DNA from: Melitaea cinxia
Lineage: Eukaryota; Arthropoda; Insecta; Lepidoptera; Nymphalidae
Assembly (NCBI RefSeq): GCF_905220565.1
Contig: NC_059414.1
Coordinates: 8,492,001-8,556,000 of the forward strand
DNA: 64,000 nt
Reading direction: 5' to 3'
A model generated the notes under the pieces. The model did not search any database. It saw only the letters and a program-made list of their open reading frames with translations, and had not been told where the DNA came from. This document shows positions 21,301-30,800 of this stretch, piece after piece. The first letter of the stretch is position 1. Each line of letters starts with the position of its first letter. The position numbers were made by a program, and so were the translations under genes.

Positions 21301-21971
21301 TGAACCACTTCGGGGCCATAGTGATGGCAGCCCGACTATCAGGGGCCAAGAAGGTGGTCCTCATCGGAGATATTAACCAGCTGCCGTACATCGACAGGGA
21401 AAACCTGTTCAAGATGCGGTACAGCAGACCAACCCTGATAACAGGCATATCGTGGGAGCTGTCTTGTACGCACCGAAACCCCAAGGATGTCGCCTTCGCC
21501 ATCAGCGAGGTCTACAAAGATATTTATAGCTCAAGCCCAATAATCCGTTCCCTGCGCGTGGAAAGCTTCACGGGCGCGCAAATCTCTGCAAGACAGAACT
21601 GGACCCTATACCTGGTCTTCACGCAGGAAGAGAAGAAGTTGCTGGTGGACCGGGGATACGGGAAAGGGGAGGGGTCGCGTGTCTTGACTATCCACGAGGC
21701 GCAGGGCCAGACGAGTGAGAGTGTCATCGTCATCCAGACGAGGAGTGGGAGGCTGCGAATACATGACAGCGTTTCGCACGCGATAGTCGCGGTGACTAGA
21801 CACACCAAGGCCTGTGTCTACTACACCGACTACAGGGATGACGCGATCTGTCGTTTCGTCGGGAGGGCGGCGGAGGCTACGGAAAAAGACATCCTCGAGC
21901 ATAGTCTCAAGATGGCGATTCATAATAGAGACACCGCCGTCGTTGAGAGTATTCTCGAGATGTCAAAATAA
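18297..21971 (+). CDS. R1 LINE ORF2 C-terminal part: RNase H, zinc knuckle, novel region, SF1 RNA helicase
   Basis: This is an uninterrupted frame of 1224 codons; its ATG is incidental and true similarity starts near residue 30. RNase H spans about 112-240, with YTDGS (Asp118), Glu156, SDSRSS (Asp180) and HVGTPGNERADELA (Asp233). A Cys/His knuckle (C330, C332, C336, H342, C347) is where usual R1 ORF2 nearly ends. Residues 400-480 are Thr/Gln-rich linker; about 490-660 is a folded-looking region I do not recognise; 660-800 is Pro/Lys-rich. The helicase spans about 920-1205: GVPGCGKT (927-934), DEAL (998-1001), GDINQLP (1024-1030), THRNP (1058-1062), THEAQGQT-like motif V (1131-1139) and VAVTRH (1164-1169). 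All are intact and in the order found in replicases of alphavirus-like plus-strand RNA viruses. The helicase would unwind RNA using NTP; its role in retrotransposition is unknown. Confidence 0.85.
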   Translation: MRQARGPLEVVCKEATRLTAKRLRTENMQSAVSLTSALVLSGLLPLDLRIREAAMLFKIKKGHCEDLLPPGRELERKVGPMQNPHPSLLMPTEYERLESLNPEDLEKHHIVGSYIYTDGSKIEGKVGEALTWWDQGKEVRYSTFRLEPHNTVFQSEMYALFRAVDMARKSKKSPINILSDSRSSLDLLRSPSVTHPLAIEMKSRIRQIREDNRTVRFFWLKAHVGTPGNERADELAKKAALTKKTAPDYDKVPVSYVRRRIREETVELWQERYNSSVTGSVTKIFLPDVKTAYKLVRKSALTPVDTQVLTGHGGFAAYLHRFHLRDSPSCICDSNCQETVLHILLECPRFGRERLALELKLQTKLDQTSLRTILENEPGRTSFLTFARKAASSAAKRNSTTALPQAAFIPHSASTVTTTTNTNTITQTPTHVQVRVPYTVYQPGATASQPLNTQTLRGQITQTTPSSLQSLFQKRANKNVPPQPTHSKTPVALFKEWKGSGEVGIKTRCVALFMDSEAERVGMSFCRSEGRDRLVVSPGLALLMTGSTLNTSIKRSKIEALAQKLKDDLIYRLVRLKNKTIVLFEEGERSAFAQSSLWLQRLDEASGGAPGRISVDSMRVGYDKGNVSDRYGCLKASLNNEVIIYEDRGEDLGYLKPKIRTSKPPASPALEEPTPSGSERLQKQVEAQKAELSNRTKATPKPSLMSMAKFIQSTISPKRGKKPPHLSPNQVDTRERQIKALERFTEDESSKHPEAPPTVRTRADMGQVTPPKLRPASTPSEHAQNALTEFLAITKANREVNLATCNKIMQTYQYNNLKLLEVELEEAEAAIYNNDTRQILKGNMSGRYMAAYNITAGFVSAVESEGQEQEPQIFNTPPGDPVVVVARCTRVMLDDRILRMAQTITGDRDADDSSVVWGLPSLEWINGVPGCGKTTRIVGEFDEDEEVVITTTVEAAKELKEKLAHRYGVKAKSKVRTMASVLVNGFRGGAKISRLTVDEALMNHFGAIVMAARLSGAKKVVLIGDINQLPYIDRENLFKMRYSRPTLITGISWELSCTHRNPKDVAFAISEVYKDIYSSSPIIRSLRVESFTGAQISARQNWTLYLVFTQEEKKLLVDRGYGKGEGSRVLTIHEAQGQTSESVIVIQTRSGRLRIHDSVSHAIVAVTRHTKACVYYTDYRDDAICRFVGRAAEATEKDILEHSLKMAIHNRDTAVVESILEMSK

Positions 21972-22127
21972 AATTGGAATAGGTTGCTTGGCTTGGGAGT
22001 ACTCCTCGTTGGTAGTAATATAGATAATATTAAAAATATATATATATTTAAGAAAACTATTATCACGCATGTAAATAATGTTTAGCTAGATATAAGTATA
22101 GTATTATAAGGAAATAATAATAATAAC

Positions 22128-22158
<31 letters not shown>

Positions 22159-22379
22159 TACCATAGATTAGATTAAGAACCGGTCGGTGGACTCACGTCT
22201 CTTTTGGAGACATTAAAAACAAACATAGTGACTTGAACAGCGATGTTATTGACTAACGCCTACCTTGAAATAGAGAAAAAATAAAAATAAAAATTTGCAT
22301 GTATTAGAGTAAAAAAGGACATGGGTTCATAAGCCCGTGGATGTATGACTTGTTAAAAAAAAAAAAAAAAAAAAAAAAA
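21972..22379 (+). other. 3' UTR and poly(A) tail of the R1 LINE
   Basis: About 400 bp with an internal A-run (about 22130-22153) and a terminal A-run (22355-22379). The internal run may mark an alternative or older 3' end. Confidence 0.7.
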
Positions 22380-22658
22380 CCTGCCTGCTCAGCGTGGTGA
22401 CTATGGGCAACACACGAGTTCGCGCAATTTGAGGCCTATGTCCAGCAGTGGGCTAGGCTATAGTGTGAGTGTGTTGAACGTTCTCATATGGACTCGAGTT
22501 TTTATGTGTGCGGAAGCTACGTTTAGTGACTCTCCATAAACGCAAATATGTACGGCTCTCGTATCGTTTTCGAAAATGATAGTATAGAAAATAACATTTC
22601 TGTTAAATATGTATTGTATAAGAACCGTGTAAAAAATAAAAAATACTATTATAAATAC

Positions 22659-23050
22659 TTTTAGGAGAAACAAACTTATTTATTTTAAAAAAAAAAGACA
22701 GAAAACCGAACACTTAACTTCTATTTATTACTCATTTTTACAAATATAACAATTATCACAAAAATTAACCTTAACCACTAACTTAATCGAAAATAATGAC
22801 CGAGAATTACAATTTTAATTAACCAGGCAAACAACCGTTACTTTGAATATAAAAATGATCAACGCACTCGTCATGAAACAACGACCTATCGTTCCGAAAG
22901 CCGAGAAGCAAAAGAGCCCTCTGAACGGGTAGGGACTGCTTTTATTGACGTTGTTGCATGACGTTACAAAACGCGGGTAGGGAACTATTTTTATTAACAC
23001 TGTTGCACGACGTCACGAAACGTATTAAAATAATCGATATTATGCTAACA
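22659..23050 (-). repeat. 3' LTR
   Basis: It differs from the other LTR only in homopolymer length and about two bases near 22690, by eye. It contains a two-copy internal repeat (gggtagggactgcttttatt / gggtagggaactatttttat) carrying CRE-like tgacgt cores. Confidence 0.85.
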
Positions 23051-23340
23051 CGGCCTCTCCTGACCGTGCGCCGTCCCCGGTGCACATTTTCACCACGAAC
23101 GCCGTCGGTGGACGCTGATAAGGACTCGAGCTCGCCGTCTCCAGGGAGAACTCCTGGGGAAGCAGTAGCGGGAGCCGTCGAAGGCCCAAGCTGAGCATTG
23201 TCACATTCATCGTCTGTAGCAGACTCTGGCAGAAGTAAAATATCCTGGCTGAAGAACCTCCGTGAATGGTTTAATCTAAGTACTCGCTCTCTCTTCCGTG
23301 CTGCAGCTTCGAAGATTAAGATACCCATGATGGTCGCCAA
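23051..23340 (-). pseudogene. Possible 3' coding remnant of the LTR element
   Basis: A minus-strand open frame of about 100 residues (within 23340-22942) is acidic and Ser/Pro-rich, then Arg-rich (RRGRRTVRRGR), and runs into the LTR. Its position next to the 3' LTR suits the end of pol or a downstream ORF. I cannot recognise the sequence. Confidence 0.3.
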
Positions 23341-23381
23341 CCTTTGTAGAGAAGAGGCACCGTAAGAAGAAGAAGATCAAC

Positions 23382-24087
23382 GGACAGAGGCAGTACTACG
23401 CGATATCCACTATGTGATCAACGGACAGAGGCAGTATTACGCGATATCCACTATGTGATCCAGGGACAGAGGCAGTATTACGCGATATCCACTATGTGAT
23501 CCAGGGACAGAGGCAGTATTACGCGATATCCACTATGTAATAACGGACAGAGGCAGTATTAAACGATATCCACTATGTAATCAACGGACAGAGGCAGTAT
23601 TACGCGATATCCATCATGTGATCCAGGGACAGAGGCAGTATTACGCGATATCCCTTGGGCAGAGGCTATATTACGCAATACCCATCACACAACATTTACT
23701 TTACCTTACGGGCAGAGGCAGTATTACGCGATATCCACGATGTGATCCAGGGACAGAGGCGGTATTACGCGATATCCCTTGGGCAGAGGCTGTATTACGC
23801 AATACCCATCACACAACATTTGCTTTACCTTACGGGCAGAGGCAGTATTACGAGATACCCACGATGTGATCCAGGGACAGAGGCAGTATTACGCGATATC
23901 CCTTGGGCAGAGGCTGTATTACGCAATACCCATCACACAACATTTACTTTACCTTACGGGCAGAGGCAGTATTACGCGATACCCGCGATGTGATCCAGGG
24001 ACAGAGGCAGTATTACGCGATATTATCCCTTGGGCAGAGGCAGTATTACGCAATACCCATCACAGAAAGCAGACAGAGGCAGTATTA
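23382..24087 (+). repeat. Minisatellite: 41-bp monomers and a 124-bp higher-order unit
   Basis: Monomers start (ggacagaggcagtatta) at 23382, 23423, 23464, 23505, 23545, 23586 and 23627. From 23627 the array switches to 124-bp units starting at 23627, 23751, 23875 and 23999, each made of three diverged monomers. The last monomer is split by the element at 24088. Frames open across it are repeat artefacts. Confidence 0.9.
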
Positions 24088-24661
24088 GGCCGGGTCCAGA
24101 CATGATCATTTGACCGATCCTATCACCGTATCCGATCACCGTGCGTATTGTCAAGCCCCGTATCAAGTTGCGGACGCCTCCGATTTGCTCCGTATCCGTA
24201 TCTTCACAATAGTCATGATCGCGTATCAAATTGCCCAGTTCAGTTTCTGCTCTCGATCAAACATGTCATTCATCCCAGGCCTCCTGCTTCAGATTCCTGT
24301 TGTAATAACTTTTGTGGCTGGGATCCCATAAAACTTGCTTTTCTTTATAGGCCTTAATAACATTTTCATTGTTCCAATTCATTGTTTTTTCTTCACGGCA
24401 AGGACTGAAAATGACGCGCACGTGCAACCGACCGAGCGTCGCGAGTGATGCGTCCAGACTGACCCACGTCCGTATCTGTATCACCTTTGATGATCGGACA
24501 AAAACCGACACGACATGGGACGGGCCGTATCATAACGGCGTATCGAGATCCCGTATCATGATACGTATATCATTACCCGTCCACATATGCGATCATGATA
24601 CGCGTCGACGATACGGATACGGTGATCGGATCGGGCAAATGATACATGTCTGGACCCGGCT
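24088..24661 (-). mobile_element. PIF/Harbinger-type element, non-autonomous
   Basis: The terminal inverted repeat ggccgggtccagacatg... is matched by ...catgtctggacccggct, with about 45 bp of imperfect sub-terminal pairing. It is flanked by TTA (24085-24087; 24662-24664), the 3-bp target of PIF/Harbinger. The minisatellite sequence resumes after the right TTA. A minus-strand frame inside resembles a MADF/Myb-like DNA-binding segment. Confidence 0.8.
24266..24400 (-). pseudogene. MADF-like DNA-binding domain remnant
   Basis: The minus-strand translation NNENVIKAYKEKQVLWDP followed by SHKSYYNRNLKQEAWDE fits the start of a MADF domain (aromatic-LWD-x-Y-x(n)-K-x-AW-x-x-I pattern). PIF/Harbinger elements commonly encode a Myb/MADF accessory protein besides the transposase. 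The rest is missing. Confidence 0.5.
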
Positions 24662-24855
24662 TTACGCTTGTCTCAAATAACAAAACGGTCATTTTGTCAC
24701 ATCGTGCCAGCAAAGTGCAGGTGCCATCGCACGTGTACAGCTCCGCACTACACCGCACCCATATACGGAGCCACCACACGCATGACTACGCCGACAAGCG
24801 TGACCACTCGTGAAGGCATCTCACATACCACACTATTCATGTACATTGCTGTAAA

Positions 24856-25530
24856 CAGGGATATTCCGGTATGGGTTATTTACCTTTATAAAACGGTACT
24901 TATCGAATCAAAATAACGGTAAGAGAATCATTCGGTAACCGAATCATATCGGTAATACAGTATCGAAATAAACCGGTAGTAGGCATAACGTTCGCGTCGT
25001 AAGTTTAAGCGGGCAATTCCCGTTCTTGTAGCTGCGCTGCGCTAGCTCGGATTGCGGTCCGAACGTACACCATATCTCTATCTCATTCGCTCCCGTGTGT
25101 TGCGTGATTTTACTTAAAACTTATTTGTGATAGACGACAGGCCCCGGGCGTGGCGCGAGCAAGTTTTCATCTCTTTTTCGCGTTAATGTTTATATTGCAT
25201 ATAACGAATAATTCAAAACAAAAAACTTAATTACTTTCATAGTTAAAGAAGCCAGTCTTATGAAAAACCAAGCATTATCAATAAAAGCAAGGAACATTAC
25301 AGATTCTTCATTTTAAACGATGGCTCACAGATTTTGTCACCCTTTGTTACTTCTCCGAATCATTTAAAACCGAAATACATAACGTTATATTTCGGTATTA
25401 CAGTTTAATCGGTAACCGTTTTATTACGGTTTTGGAACCGAAATAAAACGGTAACCTTTTCAATCGGTATCCGATTCATACGGTAATCGTTTCAAACGGT
25501 TACCTTTATGAATCGGTTTGGCGAACCCTG
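24856..25530. mobile_element. hAT-type non-autonomous element
   Basis: A perfect 8-bp duplication gctgtaaa (24848-24855; 25531-25538) flanks ends beginning cagggatattccggta and ending ggtttggcgaaccctg. A CAGGG terminus with an 8-bp duplication is the hAT signature. Sub-terminal motifs of the type cggtaaccg and aaaacggta are repeated many times at both ends. No transposase is present. Confidence 0.8.
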
Positions 25531-25589
25531 GCTGTAAAATACGGTAATTGGTTAGCTTGCTAATTCATGAAAAATATAGCAGTGTAAAT

Positions 25590-25925
25590 ATAGTACTGTG
25601 TGGCTACGGTACTAAGGAACATAGCCACCCCCTCTCTTTCCGCGCTTGTCGTAAGAGGCGACCAAGGGACAACACAGTTCCGCCACCACCATGAAACCCA
25701 AAAAGCCGACCGGTGGCGGGACAACCATCCAACCGCTGGCCCCGAAATACACAGGCCGAAGATGGGTAGCAGCGCTCCCGGCGTGACAAAGCCAGCCCCG
25801 CGGCCACGAACTCGCCTGTCCAGCGTGGCGACCACGGGCAAAACACACGAGTTCACGCCACGCTTGGCGCAAACCTGTGGAGACCCATGTCCAGCAGTGG
25901 ACTGTATAGGCTGTAATGATAATGA
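25590..25925 (+). mobile_element. SINE-like family B, full-length copy
   Basis: It runs from ctgtgtggctacggtactaa to gtggactgtataggctgtaa and a short (ATGATA) tail. It is one of four copies in the window (16668, 53785, 58140) and shows the unbroken structure. Confidence 0.7.
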
Positions 25926-26290
25926 TAGCAGAGGCTTCACGCTTGCTTACCCGTACTGCTACCATGGCGGTGTATACAAACCGCTATCGAAGAATGCGGA
26001 GCATGTGTCTGGCATTCACTCACCGAGCCACTGAACCATGTGTTCAGAGGCTGCTCGTATCGTCTTACCATATGAGCCTGCCAGCAACTTCAACTCGTAT
26101 CGGTTATGCGGGAGTGCGCTAAGCACACTGTAAGTGCTTGCTAGATTTTAATCACAAAGACAAGGTCCTCTACAGCAAAGATTCGCACTTTCTTAATAAT
26201 TTGGCAATACAGATATAGCCTGTAAGACCTAGAAATCGGTTAACCTGTCTTGCGTTGGTAGGCTTCGGTGACTGAATAAGCGCCTCAATT
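25926..26290. other. LTR-element interior, unrecognised
   Basis: No open frame or repeat end was identified between the SINE and the gag remnant. Confidence 0.35.
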
Positions 26291-27090
26291 TTACTAAAGC
26301 TCGGCCTCACCTGACCTTGGTAAATTAATCAACCAAGATATTCTACCTGTTTCTAAAAAGATACTCGACTTAAAGCTGCTCCACGTTCTATCCTGCATCA
26401 CACAATCATTTAACCACGACCGCGCTTCATCCCGTAAACAACTACCCACACGACCTAAACTCGCGACAGAAATTAAACGACGAACGATCATTACTGATCC
26501 TCTCGTTTAATCAAATTTTGGCATCGCCCTTAAAACAATTAGTGACTCGCGATAAGCACTAAATCGTCCCAATTATTAATTCACTTCGTCCTATTTACTT
26601 CCACACTCCAAAATCGTGCACAGCCGGATCAAAATTAGAGACATAATAACTCTGCGGCTTGGTTTAAGCAATGAATTTCGTGATGAGTTGACTGTCGATT
26701 GTTCGATAGTAGACAGACGAGTCATAATCGCATCTATCGTATATCGTAATCGAACTACTACATCTGCGCGAACGAGATCTACCCAAAGTAACGAATACTC
26801 ACTGCTACTGCGTGATAACCGTTCGCGATTCTCCGAACACAGCCTGCGTGGTCGCAGGGAACGTTCAGTAAGTTGACACGACGCCCACTTGCGACAATTG
26901 CACACACCTGAGATAACCTTTCATCGTCAGATTCACTTCGCGATCTATGACGACGGCGATTTACCCGTGACGGCCTATTGCGCGTTTGTTCGTTCCTTAT
27001 AGATTTACCGCGGGACTGCCTATTTTCACGACTAGGAGTCCTGCCTGATCGACTATGTGAACACGAACCGCACGATCGTGAACGCGGCAT
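26290..27090 (-). pseudogene. gag remnant of the LTR element
   Basis: The minus-strand frame from ATG at 27090 starts with an Arg/Ser-rich segment (MPRSRSCGSCSHSRSG...). Further on, in another frame (26491-26294), CLRDEARSWLNDC followed by TWSSFKSSI fits the retrotransposon gag pattern (helix, WL, then W-x-x-FK). Frames change at least twice, so no intact capsid protein is made. Confidence 0.55.
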
Positions 27091-27155
27091 GACGATTTCA
27101 AATTAACGGCTGTTTGCTTATGAAGTGGTGTCGTAAGGAGCAATCCCACTTCTGA

Positions 27156-27544
27156 TTTTAGGAGAAACAAACTTATTTATTTAAAAAAAAAACAGAAAAC
27201 CGAACACTTAACTTCTATTTATTACTCATTTTTACAAATATAACAATTATCACAAAAATTAACCTTAACCACTAACTTAATCGAAAATAATGACCGAGAA
27301 TTACAATTTTAATTAACCAGGCAAACAACCGTTACTTTGAATATAAAAATGATCAACGCACTCGTCATGAAACAACGACCTATCGTTCCGAAAGCCGAGA
27401 AGCAAAAGAGCCCTCTGAACGGGTAGGGACTGCTTTTATTGACGTTGTTGCATGACGTTACAAAACGCGGGTAGGGAACTATTTTTATTAACACTGTTGC
27501 ACGACGTCACGAAACGTATTAAAATAATCGATATTATGCTAACA
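27156..27544 (-). repeat. 5' LTR
   Basis: Direct repeat of 22659-23050; on the minus strand it precedes the gag remnant. A TGGGATTGCTCC motif about 10 bases inside could be a primer-binding site; the primer tRNA was not identified. Confidence 0.85.
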
Positions 27545-27664
27545 ATACATTTAAAAATACTATGAGAGTAGCGAAAACAAAAACAAAAATTACTAACTGA
27601 ACAAAAATACTACTAACAATTTCGTTCAATTATTTACCCTATTGTTTCTGAATAGATAGTATTA

Positions 27665-27862
27665 ACGACGCGTTGACGCAACGGTCATAGCACTGGTGGC
27701 TGTGCGCTGGCGGCTACGAGTTCGATTTCCGCACATGCCAAAGAGTTGTATTGACCATACAGATGTTTTCCGTGGTCTGGGCGTTTATGCTTATGTATTG
27801 TGTGAGTTGGTGCCGGACCTCGATACAGGATTAAATCCCATTGGGGCCGTAAGTATGAGGCG
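27665..27862 (+). mobile_element. SINE with family A head and a different tail
   Basis: The A-box-like gcgttgacgcaacggtcata and B-box-like gagttcgatttcc match SINE A, but after tggtctgggcgtttatg the sequence departs to a distinct 3' end. This suggests a subfamily or a recombinant. Confidence 0.6.
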
Positions 27863-27897
27863 TTAATTTATTATATACCTTATATTTAATTACGCAC

Positions 27898-30800
27898 CTC
27901 TAATTTATCCAACTGAATCCTCAGTATATTATTATCGGCCAGTAACGTGTCTATCTTTCCTTGTTTCTGTATCAACATTTGCGTCAGATATTCTATCTTT
28001 TCATTGTCAATGTCTCTGATGACGTCATAGTCTGCTACGTTCAACGCGCTCGTATCAGTCGTTCGTGCTGTGGACGCGGTTTCGTTGATTATAAGATTAT
28101 TTAGTTCCTCCTCTTTGTTTTGTAAAGCTGTCCGTAGACTGGCTATTGTTTGGGCGGACTCCATCCGAAGAGATTGCAACTCCTGAAAATAATTAATTAA
28201 TAATTTAAAATACAAATTAATAAAGAATTAAATGAATCTGTGGTAAACGGTTTAGTTACTACTTTAAGTATTATTATATTCACTGTGTATGATAAAGTGA
28301 CTTTAATATTGTTGGTTTACCTCAACAAAGAGACGAAATAATAAATAAATAAAAACGGTAACCTTTACGTTAAATGTAATTTATTTTGTTTGTAAATGAT
28401 AAAATCAAAAATCGTAAACCGATATTAATATGTATAGGTTACTATCAAAACAAACAAATATACTTTAGACCACACGACTGAAGTAAAACTTCTGCACAAT
28501 AGGCCTGCACTGTGTCTTAGATATACGAAACGTAACTGGCTATGAGAGAAAGAGAGAAGGAAAATGTGTGCTCGCACCTCTCTCTTGCTCCGTTAGTATC
28601 GCCTGATCACACTTTTGGTAACGTTCTCGTCACGCATTCAACAGCTTACTTCCCAAGTCAAGTACACGTAAAGTAGTAGTGCGTAAAGAATTTTTACTTC
28701 GAAAATACATTACTTACAACCAAAACAGATAGGAAGTATTCGAAAATACATCCAACTTTATTAAACTCTATAATTAAATAATTTTTCCTTTAATATAATT
28801 CATATAAACATCAAGTCAAAAAAAGAAAAGTCAAACTACCTTTCCAAGAGTAAGACATTGTACTTCAGCCCTATTCCTAGAGCTACGCTCTTCTTTCAAG
28901 GTGTCCCTCAGGGCTGTCACGACGCGCTCGGCAGCAGCGTGACGTTGCTCCAATTGTGACATACATAGCTTTATTTCATTGCATTCGTTACGAACAAGTG
29001 TTATTGATTGTGATAATTCTTCTTTTTCTTGTCTGTAAATAAAAAAGAGCATAATATATAGCAGAGTAGTTTTCTTAGACAGCGGAAAACGATAAAGACC
29101 TCATCCTTAATATTGCAATAGTAACCTACTTTGATAATTATAATTTTATTGTCTATGGAAGCAAAATAATACATTATCAATCAATGTAATTTAGTTACGT
29201 CTTTTTTTTTATATTACTAGTTCGGCAAACAAGCGTACGGCTCACCTGGTGGTAAGCTATTACCGTAGCTTATAGACGTCTGCAACACCAGAAGCATCGC
29301 AAGCGCGTTGCCGACCCAATCCCCAATCCCCCCAGGAGCTCTGGTCACCTTACTCACCAACAGGAACACAATACTGCTTGAAAACAGTATTATTTAGCTG
29401 TGATCTTCTGTAAGGTCGAGGTACTACCCCAGTCGGGCTGCTCCATATTTTGAGCAGGAAATTCCTGCTGTGCCTTACCTCAGTTATGTGTTAAAAGAAA
29501 GGTGGGGATGCTCTATATATGTATGTCTACCGTCAATTATCGTGTACATATTTTTGAAGTCTCTCTCTAACGCCATCTTTTGGATTCGGTTGAAAAGCAT
29601 CTTTAGTGAGTACCCTCTCTATTTCTGACTCCGTTTAAGATACAATTTAAGGTAAAGTTTTCATAAAGATTTTTTTTAATATACATTTTATGGTTTACAA
29701 TAAATAACATTTCTATTTATAAGGACGTATACAATATTATAATTAAAATGACCGTCGTTAGTATAGGTGTCTGTGTCCGATACATAGAAAAAAATTATTA
29801 AGTCCAACAACTGAAACTGGATAATTCAACGTCTTATAAAGTGTTGCGAATTTGAGTACATGCAACTTTTTTGTTAAGTTGAGTTGATTAAAAACAAAGA
29901 TTTGTTAATCTTAAAATTAAATCAAAATGGGTAAATTCCATTCTAGATAAAAAAAAAAATTACAGTTATTGGAATCTATAGATAAAACCGAAATAACATG
30001 TACCAGGTTATCAGATCATCAGATAACGAAAATCACATACAATAAGTTAATTGAAAGTAATGTAAGAAAGCTTTTGTAATAAATTCATTAGAGGATTTAT
30101 AGTGGGAAAAACTGAAATCATGTTATTAGTATTTATTTTAAATCATGTTTTGTAGCAGATTATCAGAAAATATAAAAAATAAAACGTCAATTCGTAATCA
30201 AGATAACAAATATAATTACGTCTTATGTATCTATATCATACTGTGTAATTCTTCTATTTTTTTTTTTTTCGTTCGTTCATCTTTTTAATTATTTTGAGTT
30301 TTTTCATAAAACCTATTTATTTATTATGAGTATTTTTTAAGAAAAATTTTAATTGATGTTATTTGTGACAATTTATTCATTTACATATATTTCTTCTATG
30401 TGTGCGTTTGTCACTGAACTCTAAATGGCTACACTAAATGCTAAACCGTTTTGATTAAAATTTTGTACATATATTTTATGGGTTCTTGGATGGTTTTAAA
30501 ACACATACGGATCCTGTATGTGGTGCTGCTATCAGTATGTCAGCAATCAAATTTATTCCTGCTGGGAGGATAATATCTGCCGGGTCCGCTAGTTTATTTA
30601 TATATACAGACATAAATAATACATAAAAATTGTCTTATAGATCCAAATTCTATTTTCTTACATGATTACAATAAATACTCACTTTAATGTTTCTATTTGC
30701 TCCATTAACATTTTTGCATCTTCAGTGAGGTTTGCTCCTTCTCGTAGAGATTTAATTTCATTATCTTTGGCGAAGAGCATGTTTTTAACTCTTAATTTAT

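Larger units (their letters stand above)
16889..22379 (+). mobile_element. R1-clade LINE with viral-type helicase, 5'-truncated
   Basis: This 5.5-kb element is bounded by the 13-bp duplication aacctgcctgccc (16876-16888) / aacctgcctgctc (22378-22390) and ends in a poly(A) tract of about 24 bases. ORF1 and the ORF2 endonuclease are lost by 5' truncation. What remains is the reverse transcriptase, RNase H, a zinc knuckle, an unrecognised region and an SF1 helicase. Coding GC content is clearly higher than in the AT-rich flanks. Classical R1 elements insert in 28S rDNA; this one sits in a SINE-like repeat. Confidence 0.85.
16654..22487 (+). mobile_element. SINE-like family B element split by the R1 LINE
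   Basis: The outer direct repeats ttgaacattctcat (16654-16667) and ttgaacgttctcat (22474-22487) are a 14-bp target duplication with one mismatch. The left arm 16668-16888 (gctgtgtagttacggcagta to cctgcctgccc) and the right arm 22378-22473 (cctgcctgctcagcgtggtg to ggctaggctatag) together give the layout of the unbroken copies at 25590 and 58140. The R1 LINE occupies the middle. Confidence 0.8.
22659..27544 (-). mobile_element. Ty3/gypsy-like LTR retrotransposon, deleted and loaded with inserts
   Basis: Near-identical direct repeats of about 390 bp lie at 22659-23050 and 27156-27544, flanked by the 4-5 bp duplication atac (22655-22658; 27545-27548). On the minus strand the LTR starts TGTTAGCATAAT. 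A purine run (AGGAGAGG) lies just upstream of the 3' LTR (23051-23062), which fixes the orientation as minus. A gag remnant is next to the 5' (right-hand) LTR. No protease, reverse transcriptase or integrase core was recognised, so the element is non-autonomous. Confidence 0.8.

Noticed and set aside
17569..21923. Many minus-strand frames opposite the R1 LINE
   Set aside because: Antisense shadows of a long GC-richer coding region; none shows a domain.
23382..24087. CRISPR-like array
   Set aside because: Units are adjacent, without unique spacers, in an animal genome; it is a minisatellite.
23618..24105. Several overlapping open frames of 60-110 codons
   Set aside because: They are the same 41/124-bp repeat read in three frames; no gene-like composition or start context.
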